Shown here: piece by piece, positions 34,785 through 46,123 of the stretch
Layout of the letters: each line of letters opens with the position of its first letter
Position numbering within the stretch: position 1 is the first letter of the stretch
Origin: Christensenella timonensis
GTDB lineage: Bacteria; Bacillota; Clostridia; Christensenellales; Christensenellaceae
DNA: 64,000 bases
Reading direction: 5' to 3'
Assembly: GCF_900087015.1 (NCBI RefSeq)
Contig: NZ_FLKP01000002.1
Location: forward strand, 434,001 to 498,000
Translations under genes and position numbers: made by a program
The notes under the pieces: generated by a model
Databases searched by the model: none
Told to the model about the DNA's origin: nothing
The model's input: only the letters and a program-made list of their open reading frames with translations

Positions 34785-36308
34785 ATGAAAGGGAAATATT
34801 TTTTTACCAGCCGGCTATTCGTTTTTTTGGTCATCCTAGGAATACAGATTTGCTTTGCCTTGGTATTTCTGTATTGGTTCAGCGACCTGTTTCCGGTCAT
34901 CGAAGGGATTCTATTTGCTTGCAGCTTGCTGCTGGTACTTTATATCATCAATAAAAGACAGGATCCGGCGTATAAAGTTGTATGGATCATCCCCATTTTG
35001 ATATTACCCATTGCCGGATTTTTACTATACTTTTTCTTTAGCCAGGGACGCATACGCAGGCGCGACAGGCAATATGCCATGGAATCGTACAGGGCGGCCG
35101 CATCCTGCCTGAACGATGAAGACGGGATATGCCGATTGATTGAAAAAAAACAGGAAGACCCGCTCAGACTGATATCATATATTCGGAAAACGCGGCAATA
35201 TCCTGCATTTACCAATACAAGGGCACAATATTTTCCAATGGGGGAATTGTTTTTTGACCGTTTTTTGAAGGAACTGGAACAGGCGGAGCGCTACATTTAT
35301 ATGGAATTTTTTATGATCAAGCAAGGCCGTATGTGGGACTCGATACTTGATGTGCTAAGAAGAAAAGCAAAAGCGGGCGTTGAGGTTCGTTTGATTTACG
35401 ATGACCTGGGATGTGCAGGGCATTTGGAAAAACAATATGCGGCAGAATTAGGAAAACAGGGGATTAAGTGCGTCGTATTCAATAAGCTCAATCCGGTCTT
35501 AGCGTCGATGTTCAATAACCGCGATCATAGAAAAATAGCGATACTTGACGGAAAAACGGCGTTTGTGTGCGGAACCAATCTGGCTGATGAATATATCAAC
35601 GCAGAACGTAAATATGGCACATGGAAGGATGCGTGCCTGATGATGAAAGGAGATGCTGCATGGGGCTTTTTGATCATATTCCTTCAAACGTGGGATCTCA
35701 TCACTAAGAAAAAAACAGATGTTTCTTATTTGCAACCGGAAAAGGACGAACAAAAGGCCGATGGACTGGTACAGCCATATGCGGACAGTCCCCTCGATGA
35801 AGTTCGCCTGGCGGAAAATATATTTTTAAGCCTGATACATGGTGCGAGACGCTACCTGTATATAACGACGCCGTATTTAGTGCTGAATTCCGCCCTGAAA
35901 ACGGCGTTTGCCACAGCTGCGGGGAAAGGCGTTGACGTCAGGATCATCACGCCGCATATTCCAGATAAAAAAGCGGTCTTTCTGGTTACCCGTGCAAATT
36001 ACCGGGAGCTATTGGAAAATGGCGTAAAAATTTACGAATATACCCCGGGTTTTATACATGCCAAAACATATACCTGCGACGACGAATATGCGGTCGTGGG
36101 AACGATCAACACAGATTACAGGAGCCTGTTCCTGAATTTTGAATGTGCGGCGTTACTATACAAAAGTTCCGCGATAAAGGAGATGCGGGAAGATTTCCTG
36201 CAAACGGCCAAGCAATGCGAACAGGTTACGCTTGAAAAAATCAATGCAGTTCCATGGCCTGTGAGATTGGCGCAATCGGTAATGAACGCGTTTGCGCCGA
36301 TGCTTTGA
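34785..36308 (+). CDS. cls: Cardiolipin synthase
   Basis: Joins two phosphatidylglycerol molecules to cardiolipin at the membrane. The product has 507 residues, the normal size. Two N-terminal membrane helices (about residues 8-75) are followed by two phospholipase D domains. Their HKD motifs are seen as H-R-K-I-A-I-L-D-G (about residue 248) and H-A-K-T-Y-T-C-D-D (about residue 427). The ATG follows AAAGGGGCG. It is preceded by a terminator, so it is probably a single gene with its own promoter, and a strong terminator follows about 120 bases later. Confidence 0.92.
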   Translation: MKGKYFFTSRLFVFLVILGIQICFALVFLYWFSDLFPVIEGILFACSLLLVLYIINKRQDPAYKVVWIIPILILPIAGFLLYFFFSQGRIRRRDRQYAMESYRAAASCLNDEDGICRLIEKKQEDPLRLISYIRKTRQYPAFTNTRAQYFPMGELFFDRFLKELEQAERYIYMEFFMIKQGRMWDSILDVLRRKAKAGVEVRLIYDDLGCAGHLEKQYAAELGKQGIKCVVFNKLNPVLASMFNNRDHRKIAILDGKTAFVCGTNLADEYINAERKYGTWKDACLMMKGDAAWGFLIIFLQTWDLITKKKTDVSYLQPEKDEQKADGLVQPYADSPLDEVRLAENIFLSLIHGARRYLYITTPYLVLNSALKTAFATAAGKGVDVRIITPHIPDKKAVFLVTRANYRELLENGVKIYEYTPGFIHAKTYTCDDEYAVVGTINTDYRSLFLNFECAALLYKSSAIKEMREDFLQTAKQCEQVTLEKINAVPWPVRLAQSVMNAFAPML

Positions 36309-36420
36309 AGAAGTAGGCAGGAACGACGGCTAAAGCAGGCGGAAAGCCGTGATCGGGCGCTGCCGGAAGGAAATAGGGAAGATTACCGATATAAAGACGG
36401 GCAAAACCAAAGAAAAAAAT

Positions 36421-36489
36421 CGCACCGGCATAGGATAACTACCGAATGAATATCAGTGCTTATCCTATGGGACCGGCGCTTTTTTTATT
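36421..36489. terminator. Long terminator hairpin between cls and the GT2 gene
   Basis: CATAGGATA (36429-36437) pairs with TATCCTATG (36461-36469), and CCGG pairs with CCGG outside a 3-base bulge, followed by eight T. It ends cls transcription. The 110 bases before it hold no gene I can see. The convergent GT2 gene ends within its T run. Confidence 0.75.
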
Positions 36490-37744
36490 TCCTTGACATT
36501 ACACCGCCCTCAACGTCTTGGATCGTGAAATTGCTTTTGTGCGCGATCGGCGCCCAATTGGTACGAGGCCACACGAGAGCTGCGAATGCGGCAAGCCCCA
36601 TCGTCAGGATAAAGGCAGGGTAGCTGACAACAGCGCGCAGCATGGGTCTTATTTTCCTGTTTTCGAGATAGAGGACGCCTGCGGCCATTGCCATCGGAAG
36701 AAGCCATGTAAGGGCGATTCCTATGAACGCGACCGGAAGGATCATAGGGACCGCGCTCGAATAATATACAGCCAGTATCACGCTTAGGATGTTGATTGGT
36801 ACGGTGAGGCCGTTGGCGGGAATAAAAAAGACGTACCATGCCATATCCAGCACCTTGTAATTCCTGTTTTTAACGGCGGTTAAAATGGTCTTTAAATAAA
36901 GCGGTATGCATTGAATCCCGCCTACCATCCACCGGAAACGCTGCTTCATCGAAGCCCCGAAGGTCGTTGGCTGCTCGTCATAAAAAATGGCGCTCCGTGC
37001 GGGGATGATCCGGTGCCCTTTGCATATCTGCTGGATTGAGAATTCAACGTCCTCGGTCATTGAGAAGGTATTCCAGCCCTCCCCGCACAAAGCCGCGGTC
37101 TTGAACGCAAAGCCCGTCCCTCCCACCATTCCGGACAGGCCCATATTATGCCGCGCCGTATAATAGAAACGCATCAGCATCAGCCAATAAACGGAATAGA
37201 CCTCGCTGACCCATGAATCGTGGATATTTTTACTGTCACGATATCCCTGCGCCACATCCGCACCCGAACAGAGACAAGCGTTCATTTCGGTCAGGAAATT
37301 TGCCGACGCAAGGTTATCCGCGTCGAAAACACAAATGGCGTCATATTTCCCCGGGTTTTTGTCCATAATGCGGGAAAGGCCCCATTGCAGGGCAAAGCCT
37401 TTTCCTTTCCGCACATTATTGAACCGTTCAAAGACGGTTGCCCCATGCTTTTTTGCTTCGTGGGCTGTTTGGTCTGTGCAATTATCCGCGATTACGAATA
37501 TATCGTATGAATCCCCCGAATAATCCTGCGAGTTAAGGCTGTCGAGCAGATTGCCAATTACCTGTTCCTCGTTACGGGCGCAGATAACGACCGCGAACCT
37601 GTAATTTTTAGTTTCGATGCGTTTAAGCTTGCGGGGGTTGCGTAACCCAAATACGCCCGTGACAGCCATCCAGGCCATCAGCGGCGCAATCAGTATGCTG
37701 AGTAATAGGACGATCATTTTGATCGCTTCAAAATTTATATTCAA
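36485..37744 (-). CDS. Membrane GT2 glycosyltransferase (IcaA/BcsA-like)
   Basis: The product has 419 residues. One N-terminal helix, a cytoplasmic GT-A domain and three to four C-terminal helices give the layout of processive polysaccharide synthases. Catalytic motifs: V-F-D-A-D-N (DxD) near residue 145, T-E-D-V-E near 235, and Q-R-F-R-W-M (QxxRW) near 270. It lacks a PilZ domain. It would polymerise or transfer a sugar across the membrane; no partner genes for export or modification are adjacent. The ATG follows GGAGGA. Confidence 0.85.
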   Translation of the reverse strand: MNINFEAIKMIVLLLSILIAPLMAWMAVTGVFGLRNPRKLKRIETKNYRFAVVICARNEEQVIGNLLDSLNSQDYSGDSYDIFVIADNCTDQTAHEAKKHGATVFERFNNVRKGKGFALQWGLSRIMDKNPGKYDAICVFDADNLASANFLTEMNACLCSGADVAQGYRDSKNIHDSWVSEVYSVYWLMLMRFYYTARHNMGLSGMVGGTGFAFKTAALCGEGWNTFSMTEDVEFSIQQICKGHRIIPARSAIFYDEQPTTFGASMKQRFRWMVGGIQCIPLYLKTILTAVKNRNYKVLDMAWYVFFIPANGLTVPINILSVILAVYYSSAVPMILPVAFIGIALTWLLPMAMAAGVLYLENRKIRPMLRAVVSYPAFILTMGLAAFAALVWPRTNWAPIAHKSNFTIQDVEGGVMSRK

Positions 37745-37795
37745 CCGCAGTCCTCCTTTTTGAAATAATCGTGACTATTAATTACCCTTGATCTG

Positions 37796-37812
37796 CGTAT
37801 GCCAAACATACG
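37796..37812. promoter_or_regulatory. Inverted repeat between the GT2 and TspO genes
   Basis: CGTATG-ccaaa-CATACG, 6-base arms, in the 160-base gap between divergent genes. It may be an operator. Confidence 0.35.
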
Positions 37813-37908
37813 AATTCGCGCCTTTTTAATGATATTAAATCCGGATCCTGTTTAAAATACAGGAGAAAAATATGAATCAATCATAAAAATAATAAGGAGG
37901 ACACTACA

Positions 37909-38418
37909 ATGTCTGTAATGAATGGAACATTAGAACATGAATCAAAAGGAAAGAGGGCGCTCGCACTGATCGCCTGTATCGCGGCGCCCATATTGCTCGG
38001 TTTCCTTTCCTCGGCGCTGTCCGGCGATATGGAAGCAATGTACGATAGCCTTAACTTGCCGCCGCTGTCGCCGCCCAACCAGTTGTTTGGAATTGTCTGG
38101 CCCATTATGTACGCGCTGATGGGTATCGCGTTTTATCTCGTGATCCGAGAACATACGGATGCGCATTTGAAGCGCATGGCGGTCGTATTTTACATTATAC
38201 AGTTGGTCTTGAATATTTTCTGGTCACCCGTATTTTTTGGCGGGGACGCTTTTGTACCGGCCTCGGTGATCATTATCGCGATGGACATCCTCACGGCGAT
38301 TACAATACGGTATTTCCTAGCGGTGCGGCGTGCAGCCGGATATCTGCTGGTTCCTTATCTGGTTTGGTTGCTTTTTGCGACATATCTGAGTATAGGCGTA
38401 GCCGTTCTGAACCCATAA
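37909..38418 (+). CDS. TspO/MBR family membrane protein
   Basis: The product has 169 residues with five membrane helices. After a short polar start, the loop L-N-L-P-P-L-S-P-P-N-Q-L-F-G-I-V-W-P and the later L-N-I-F-W-S-P-V-F-F-G motif are the family signature. TspO proteins bind tetrapyrroles and related ligands and are tied to porphyrin handling and stress. No heme or tetrapyrrole gene is near. AAGGAGG precedes the ATG by 7 bases. Confidence 0.9.
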   Translation: MSVMNGTLEHESKGKRALALIACIAAPILLGFLSSALSGDMEAMYDSLNLPPLSPPNQLFGIVWPIMYALMGIAFYLVIREHTDAHLKRMAVVFYIIQLVLNIFWSPVFFGGDAFVPASVIIIAMDILTAITIRYFLAVRRAAGYLLVPYLVWLLFATYLSIGVAVLNP

Positions 38419-38479
38419 CTCTCGCCGCCATGGCAAAAATCCCGTCCAACATCAAACGAAATAGCGAAATTTGTCTATA

Positions 38480-38514
38480 GCGGCAATCCAAGCCGAAAGC
38501 AATCGGATTGCCGC
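38480..38514 (+). other. Perfect 10-bp stem without T tract
   Basis: GCGGCAATCC (38480-38489) pairs with GGATTGCCGC (38505-38514) around a 15-base loop. No T run follows, so it is a doubtful terminator for tspO. It may be an RNA structure in the leader of the small gene downstream. Confidence 0.45.
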
Positions 38515-38610
38515 AGGATTTAAGCTTTTGGACGTAGTTTAATTACCGGGATGTCCCGATAATAAATATATCCATGCGTATGTTGGCGATAGGAGGAGGT
38601 ATTTCTAACA

Positions 38611-38829
38611 ATGAAGTGGTTCTTTATGGTGGTTCGCAGATATTACCACAATGGAAGAATTGAATCGAAAATGATTGACCGGAAAAACTTTGTACGCACC
38701 CTGTACCCTGACAATCAGAATCTCTACAGACAGGAATTTTATCCATGCGCAACTTTGGAACGAGCGGTAAAGGTACTTTGCAACAGCGTTTTCCCTGATA
38801 AAAAAGAAACGAAAGTCCCCTACAAGTGA
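38611..38829 (+). CDS. Small protein of 72 residues, unknown
   Basis: A strong AGGAGGAGGT site lies 11 bases before the ATG. The product is basic, starts M-K-W-F-F-M-V-V-R-R-Y-Y, and ends K-K-E-T-K-V-P-Y-K. Its 12 Lys/Arg, two Cys and lack of a long hydrophobic stretch suggest a soluble small domain; I do not recognise it. Structured sequence lies on both sides (38480-38514 and 38849-38890). The next feature is tRNA-Arg on the other strand. Confidence 0.65.
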   Translation: MKWFFMVVRRYYHNGRIESKMIDRKNFVRTLYPDNQNLYRQEFYPCATLERAVKVLCNSVFPDKKETKVPYK

Positions 38830-38848
38830 TGCGATGAAAAATAGGCTA

Positions 38849-38890
38849 TGCGCTGGCGGCGGCAAGATAATCCGCTTGCCGCTGGCGCAA
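38849..38890 (-). terminator. Hairpin at the 3' side of tRNA-Arg
   Basis: GCGGCAAG (38859-38866) pairs with CTTGCCGC (38875-38882), extended by TGCGC with GCGCA. On the minus strand a short T run follows about 10 bases later. It is probably the tRNA terminator and may also stop the small gene. Confidence 0.5.
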
Positions 38891-38926
38891 TCTGACGCCG
38901 CAACCCGCATGGCTGCGACGCTTAGG

Positions 38927-39003
38927 TGGCGTTCCCGGCGCGATTCGAACGCGCGGCCTTTCGCTTAGGAGGCGAACGCTCTATCCTGCTGAGCTACGGG
39001 AAC
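38927..39003 (-). tRNA. tRNA-Arg (anticodon CCT)
   Basis: 77 bases with encoded CCA. The acceptor stem is GTTCCCG with CGGGAAC, the D arm GCTC...GAGC, the anticodon stem TTCGC/GCGAA around the loop CT-CCT-AA, and the T arm GCGCG-TTCGAAT-CGCGC. The anticodon CCT reads AGG. Confidence 0.95.
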
Positions 39004-39123
39004 ATGCGCAGTATTATGAAATCATGATGCACCCCATGTAATACAGGATGAAACATTACGCAGTTTATTCTAATATAAATGCACGCGTTTTGCAATTATT
39101 TTGTTTGATTTGGTAAAAAAATA

Positions 39124-39152
39124 TTGACATTGAGGGCGGATGCATTTATCAT
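39124..39152 (+). promoter_or_regulatory. Promoter of the ilv-leu operon
   Basis: TTGACA (39124-39129), a 17-base spacer and TATCAT (39147-39152). The transcript would start near 39159, 25 bases before the leader peptide. The 120 bases between tRNA-Arg and this promoter hold nothing else I can name. Confidence 0.75.
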
Positions 39153-39183
39153 AAGTAGCATAAATACGAAAGAAGTAAGAGAA

Positions 39184-39297
39184 ATGAATCATAAGCAATC
39201 TTACAATTTCATCGTCGTCCTTATTAACCTTATTAGCCTCGTCATTATTAACGGAGCGAATAAGGCTTATTGCGGTTGTGCCGGAGGGCATGAGTAA
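39184..39297 (+). CDS. ilv operon leader peptide
   Basis: A 37-codon frame whose residues 9-22 read F-I-V-V-L-I-N-L-I-S-L-V-I-I: eleven of those fourteen are Ile, Val or Leu. The C-terminus carries C-G-C-A-G-G-H-E. It lies between a sigma-A promoter and a perfect terminator upstream of ilvB. Ribosome stalling at these codons when branched-chain amino acids are short would change RNA folding, as in the ilv and leu attenuators of proteobacteria and the ilvBNC leader of Corynebacterium. A weak AAGAG-type site precedes the ATG. Confidence 0.8.
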   Translation: MNHKQSYNFIVVLINLISLVIINGANKAYCGCAGGHE

Positions 39298-39320
39298 GGA
39301 CTGGGTTAGAAAATAATTCA

Positions 39321-39352
39321 AGGCCTGCGCAAATAAGCGCAGGCCTTTTTTA
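39321..39352 (+). terminator. Attenuator terminator of the ilv-leu operon
   Basis: AGGCCTGCGC (39321-39330), loop AAATAA, GCGCAGGCCT (39337-39346), then a T run: a perfect 10-bp intrinsic terminator 24 bases after the leader stop and 62 before ilvB. Competing pairs exist in the leader: CCTTATT at 39219 and 39228 can both pair with AATAAGG (39259-39265), and TTGCG (39270-39274) can pair with CGCAA (39328-39332) in the terminator. Confidence 0.85.
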
Positions 39353-39413
39353 TTAGGTAAACGCGGCGAGAAGAAAGCCGTCAGATAATCAAGAACGTTT
39401 GGAGGACAATAAA

Positions 39414-41078
39414 GTGAAGCTGAGTGGCGCACAGATCATAATGGAATGTTTAAAGGAACAGCAGGTGGATACGGTTTTCGGATTTCCCGGCGGAACCGTC
39501 ATACCGATTTATGATGCGCTTTACCATTATCCTGAAATCAACCACGTCCTGACCTGCCATGAGCAGCACGCGGCGCATGCCGCAGACGGATATGCACGTG
39601 CAACGGGAAAACCCGGCGTGGTAATCGCGACAAGCGGCCCGGGAGCGACAAACCTGGTTACAGGTATCGCGACAGCGTATATGGATTCTGTTCCCATGGT
39701 TGCGATCACAGGAAACGTGGAGCAGAAGAATCTCGGAAAAGACAGCTTTCAGGAAATCGACATCACAGGCGTGACCATCCCGATCACCAAGCACAATGTG
39801 ATCGTGCAGAAGATCGAGGATCTGGCAAAAACGATCCGCGAAGCGTTCTTTATCGCACAGAGCGGTCGTCCGGGCCCGGTGCTGGTGGATATTACCAAAG
39901 ACGTGACCGTGGAGGAATATGAATATACGCCTGAAAAGCCCAAAGCGATCGTGCGCCCCAACCATTTTAATGCGGCGGATATTGCGGCAGCGGCGCAGGC
40001 ACTAAACGACAGCAAAAAACCGTTCATCATGGCGGGGGGAGGCGTGATCGCGTCGGAAGCGGAGCAGGGCCTGCGAAAGCTTGCAAAAAAGCTGAATGCC
40101 CCTGTTACGATGACGCTGATGGGCTTAGGGGTATATCCGGCAGGCTGTGAACAGTACACGGGAATGATCGGTATGCATGGCACGAAAGCTTCGGCCCTGT
40201 GCACCACGCACTGCGATTTGCTGATCACCATCGGCGCACGCTTTTCGGAGCGCGTGACCTCTGACCGCATGAAGTTTGCAAAGCAGGCAAAGGTGCTGCA
40301 TATCGATATCGACCCGGCGGAGATCAACAAGAACATCACGGCGGATTACGAAGTGACGGGCGATGCGAAAGCGATTTTGGACGCATTGCTGCCCAAGGTG
40401 AAACAGAAAACCGACAAGACGTGGCTTGAGCAGGCGCAGGCATGGAAAACCAAATATCCGCTGGATCGGGCGACAAAAAATGCAAGGTTCCCCAAGAAAG
40501 TGATCCAGGCGATGCAGGAAGCGGCGCCGAAGGATACTATCTTCACGACAGAGGTAGGCCAGCACCAGATGTGGTCGGCACAGTTTTTGAAGATCGAGCA
40601 GCCACGGCAATTTATCACATCCGGCGGTTTAGGGACAATGGGCTTTGGCATGGGCGCGGCGATGGGCGCGGCGATCGGAAGCGGCAAACAGGTCGTGAAC
40701 ATCGCCGGTGACGGCAGCTTCCATATGAACCTGCAGGAGATCGTGACTGCGGTGAAGCACCAATTGCCGGTCATGGTATTAGTGATGAACAACAACGTAC
40801 TGGGTATGGTGCGCCAATGGCAGAAGATCATGTTCGACGGGCGGTATTCGCAGACCACGCTGAACCGCCCGACCGATTATGTGAAGCTGGCGGAAGCGTT
40901 CGGCGCCTATGGCGTGAACATCACGAATGAAAAGGATATGGTAGGCGCCTTTCAAAAAGCGTTCGCGCACAAGGGGCCGGTGATTGTGCAGTGCGATATC
41001 AGCGAGGACGAGAACGTACTGCCCATGGTTCCGGGCGGCAAAACGTTCGACAACATCATCTTAGACTGGGAAAAATAA
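39414..41078 (+). CDS. ilvB: Acetolactate synthase, large catalytic subunit
   Basis: Joins two pyruvates to acetolactate, or pyruvate and 2-ketobutyrate to acetohydroxybutyrate. The product has 554 residues. The N-terminus VDTVFGFPGGTVIPIYDAL carries the region of the FAD/TPP sites, the catalytic Glu lies in C-H-E-Q-H-A-A-H, and the TPP motif GDGSFHMNLQE...VMNNN near residue 430 is complete. I take the GTG at 39414 as start, with GGAGG 8 bases before it; the TTG at 39399 overlaps that GGAGG and is rejected. It is the first gene of the operon and leads to the small subunit 61 bases later. Confidence 0.95.
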   Translation: MKLSGAQIIMECLKEQQVDTVFGFPGGTVIPIYDALYHYPEINHVLTCHEQHAAHAADGYARATGKPGVVIATSGPGATNLVTGIATAYMDSVPMVAITGNVEQKNLGKDSFQEIDITGVTIPITKHNVIVQKIEDLAKTIREAFFIAQSGRPGPVLVDITKDVTVEEYEYTPEKPKAIVRPNHFNAADIAAAAQALNDSKKPFIMAGGGVIASEAEQGLRKLAKKLNAPVTMTLMGLGVYPAGCEQYTGMIGMHGTKASALCTTHCDLLITIGARFSERVTSDRMKFAKQAKVLHIDIDPAEINKNITADYEVTGDAKAILDALLPKVKQKTDKTWLEQAQAWKTKYPLDRATKNARFPKKVIQAMQEAAPKDTIFTTEVGQHQMWSAQFLKIEQPRQFITSGGLGTMGFGMGAAMGAAIGSGKQVVNIAGDGSFHMNLQEIVTAVKHQLPVMVLVMNNNVLGMVRQWQKIMFDGRYSQTTLNRPTDYVKLAEAFGAYGVNITNEKDMVGAFQKAFAHKGPVIVQCDISEDENVLPMVPGGKTFDNIILDWEK

Positions 41079-41139
41079 TGGTGCGCATGGATAGGGGACG
41101 TTATATAATGAAGGTAAACAGAAGTAAAGGAGAACTCTC

Positions 41140-41640
41140 ATGATAAGAAGATATGTACTTTCCGTCCTGGTACAAAATACGTCGGGCGTCCTGTCAAAGG
41201 TTACAGGGCTTTTCTCCCGCAGGGGATACAACATCCGTTCCCTTTCGGTGGGGGAAACGCATGACCCGCAGGTATCGCGTATCACGATCGAGATGGTCGG
41301 GGACGAAGCGGTACTTGAGCAGATCCAAAAGCAGCTCAATAAGCTGGTAGACGTGATCACGATCAAGGGGCTGAGATCCAGCACCTCGGTTTACAAGGAA
41401 TTGATCCTGGTTAAGGTGAAGGCGCCGGATAAAAAGCGTGCGAACATCATCGAATTGTGCGATATCTTCCGCACCAAGATCGTGGATATCTCCAAAGAAA
41501 CCATGATCATCGAGCTGACGGGATCGCCGGAAAAAAACAAGGCGCTGCTGGATCTTTTGGCGGAGTACGGCATCATCGAAATGTCGCGTACGGGAATCAC
41601 GGCGCTGGAGCGCGGGGAAAGCTCGCTGCATGACGCATGA
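41140..41640 (+). CDS. ilvN: Acetolactate synthase, small regulatory subunit
   Basis: The product has 166 residues, normal for the long IlvN/IlvH form. Residues 1-75 are an ACT domain (L-V-Q-N-T-S-G-V-L-S-K-V-T-G-L-F-S-R-R-G-Y-N), where valine binds for feedback inhibition. The C-terminal half (about 80-160) is the ALS_ss_C domain that activates the large subunit. AAAGGAG lies before the ATG. It is followed by ilvC after 60 bases. Confidence 0.94.
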   Translation: MIRRYVLSVLVQNTSGVLSKVTGLFSRRGYNIRSLSVGETHDPQVSRITIEMVGDEAVLEQIQKQLNKLVDVITIKGLRSSTSVYKELILVKVKAPDKKRANIIELCDIFRTKIVDISKETMIIELTGSPEKNKALLDLLAEYGIIEMSRTGITALERGESSLHDA

Positions 41641-41667
41641 AATAGAGCACTCGCAGGTGCGCTATAA

Positions 41668-42696
<1,029 letters not shown>

Positions 42697-42716
42697 GGAA
42701 ACCGTGTGATTTCGGC

Positions 42717-42780
42717 CGGGCGATAAGCCGGAAATTGCGGGGACGCATGGAAAGGCGAACCGCAACAGGCTTATCCCCGG
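42717..42780 (+). ncRNA. Nested RNA stem between ilvC and ilvD
   Basis: Three stacked stems: CCGGG with CCCGG (42717-42721/42776-42780), ATAAGCC with GGCTTAT (42723-42729/42768-42774), and TTGCGG with CCGCAA (42735-42740/42760-42765), enclosing a 19-base loop. No T run follows, so it is not a terminator. It may be a processing or stability element inside the operon RNA. Confidence 0.5.
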
Positions 42781-42809
42781 ATAAAAGCTTATGAACGATG
42801 GAGAACAAT

Positions 42810-44459
42810 ATGAACAGTGACAACATTAAAACAGGCGCGCAACGTGCGCCGCACCGCTCCCTGCTGTATGCGTTGGGGCTGACAAAAGAAGAATTGGAAC
42901 GCCCAATCATTGCGGTGGTAAGCGCGCAGAGCGAGATCATTCCCGGGCATGTGCACCTTGATACGGTCGCGCAGGCGGTTAAAGACGGCATACGCATGGC
43001 GGGCGGTACGCCCATCGAGGTTCCGGCCATCGGCGTATGCGACGGGATCGCGATGAACCACATGGGCATGCATTATTCGCTGCCCTCACGCGAGCTGATC
43101 GCCGACAGCGTGGAGACGCTGCTCATCGCGCATGCCTTTGACGGCGCAGTATTGGTTCCCAACTGTGACAAGGTCGTCCCCGGCATGCTGATGGCGGCGG
43201 CGAGGGTCAATATCCCGGCGGTCTTTTGTTCGGGCGGCCCCATGATGGCCGGACGGTTCCGCGAAGAAAAGACGAGCCTTTCCAGCATGTTTGAAGCGGT
43301 CGGCCAGCATGCAAGAGGATCGATCAGTGACGAGGAGCTGGAGGATTTTGAACAAAAAGCATGCCCGGGATGCGGGAGCTGCTCGGGCATGTATACCGCA
43401 AACTCCATGAATTGCCTAACAGAGGTATTGGGCATGGCGCTGCCCGGAAACGGGACGATCCCGGCGGTGATGGCGGCGAGGACTGCGCTTGCAAAGCACG
43501 CGGGCATGCAGGTCATGGAGCTGGTAAAGCGGAACGTGTGTCCGCGCGATATCATGACGGGCGATGCGTTTGCAAATGCGGTCACAGTAGATATGGCGCT
43601 TGGCTGCAGCACGAACAGCATGCTGCACCTGCCGGCGATCGCGCACGAATGCGGTATTAAAATCGACCTTCACCAGGTCAATGGGATCAGCGAGAAAACG
43701 CCAAACCTGTGCCATCTGGCTCCGGCGGGGCATCATTATATCGAAGAGCTGAACGAATGCGGCGGCGTTACGGCAGTGATGGCGGAACTTGCTAAAAAAG
43801 ACCTGATCCGCGACAACAAAACGGTAGACGGCAGCGTGAAGCAGCGCATTAAAAATGCAAAGATCAAGGGCGATGTGATCCGGCCGATCGACGACCCGTA
43901 TTCCAAAACAGGCGGGATTGCCATACTGTACGGAAATATAGCGCCAAACGGCTGTGTGGTCAAGCGGTCGGCAGTCGCGCCGGAGATGCTGAAATCGACG
44001 TGCAGGGCTCGGGTGTTCGACTGCGAAGAGGACGCGAATGCGGCGATCCTCGGCGGACGTATCGAAAAGGGCGACGTAGTGGTGATCCGCTACGAGGGCC
44101 CCAAAGGAGGACCGGGTATGCGCGAGATGCTCGCCCCCACCTCCAACCTGGCTGGGATGGGCCTTGACAAAGATGTCGCGCTTTTAACGGACGGCCGGTT
44201 TTCCGGTGCCTCGCGCGGCGCGGCGATCGGGCACGTTTCTCCCGAAGCGGCGGCAGGCGGCCCTATTGCCTATGTGCAGGAAGGGGATATCATAGAGATC
44301 GATATAAGCGCATATTCCATCCGCCTGAAAGTCAGCGATGACGAATGGCAAAAACGACTTACGAACTCGCAGCCAAAGCCCCCGAAAGTTCAGGCGGGCT
44401 GGCTCGCGAGATATGCAAGGATGGTAACTAGCGCCGATACCGGCGCGATTCTGGAATAG
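42810..44459 (+). CDS. ilvD: Dihydroxy-acid dehydratase
   Basis: Dehydrates 2,3-dihydroxy-isovalerate or -methylvalerate to the keto acids for Val, Leu and Ile; needs an Fe-S cluster. The product has 549 residues. Cluster cysteines are seen in [10 protein letters not shown] and [11 protein letters not shown], and P-G-N-G-T-I-P-A follows. The C-terminal part holds the conserved [10 protein letters not shown] and T-D-G-R-F-S-G segments. The ATG at 42810 is preceded by TGGAGA; the ATG at 42798 overlaps that site and would add four residues. Confidence 0.95.
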   Translation: MNSDNIKTGAQRAPHRSLLYALGLTKEELERPIIAVVSAQSEIIPGHVHLDTVAQAVKDGIRMAGGTPIEVPAIGVCDGIAMNHMGMHYSLPSRELIADSVETLLIAHAFDGAVLVPNCDKVVPGMLMAAARVNIPAVFCSGGPMMAGRFREEKTSLSSMFEAVGQHARGSISDEELEDFEQKACPGCGSCSGMYTANSMNCLTEVLGMALPGNGTIPAVMAARTALAKHAGMQVMELVKRNVCPRDIMTGDAFANAVTVDMALGCSTNSMLHLPAIAHECGIKIDLHQVNGISEKTPNLCHLAPAGHHYIEELNECGGVTAVMAELAKKDLIRDNKTVDGSVKQRIKNAKIKGDVIRPIDDPYSKTGGIAILYGNIAPNGCVVKRSAVAPEMLKSTCRARVFDCEEDANAAILGGRIEKGDVVVIRYEGPKGGPGMREMLAPTSNLAGMGLDKDVALLTDGRFSGASRGAAIGHVSPEAAAGGPIAYVQEGDIIEIDISAYSIRLKVSDDEWQKRLTNSQPKPPKVQAGWLARYARMVTSADTGAILE

Positions 44460-44492
44460 TATGAAAACGTAAGTCGAAAGGAATTTATAGTT

Positions 44493-45998
<1,506 letters not shown>

Positions 45999-46011
45999 AT
46001 ATTCTAATTCC

Positions 46012-46108
46012 GGCGGAGTGATGTTGGCGCTTGCAAGAGTGAGTTTTTGCGTAGCAAAACCCGAACGGTTTGCAAGCGACCGGAACGACGACGGTAAGAC
46101 GGACAGAT
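46012..46108 (+). repeat. Structured intergenic repeat, copy B
   Basis: Same element as 10705-10800. The outer stem pairs CGCTTGCAAG (46028-46037) with TTTGCAAGCG (46069-46078), and the inner hairpin pairs 46043-46050 with 46054-46060. A second pair, GTTGG with CC-gg-AAC, extends the stem outward. It lies between leuA and cimA, in the direction of transcription. No T run follows. Confidence 0.75.
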
Positions 46109-46123
46109 TAAAGGAAAAAAGAT

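Noticed and set aside
39399-39401. TTG as the ilvB start
   Set aside because: It overlaps the GGAGG site that serves the GTG at 39414.
39004-39413. T-box leader before ilvB
   Set aside because: No T-box sequence or specifier-loop layout seen; the leader peptide and terminator explain the region better.
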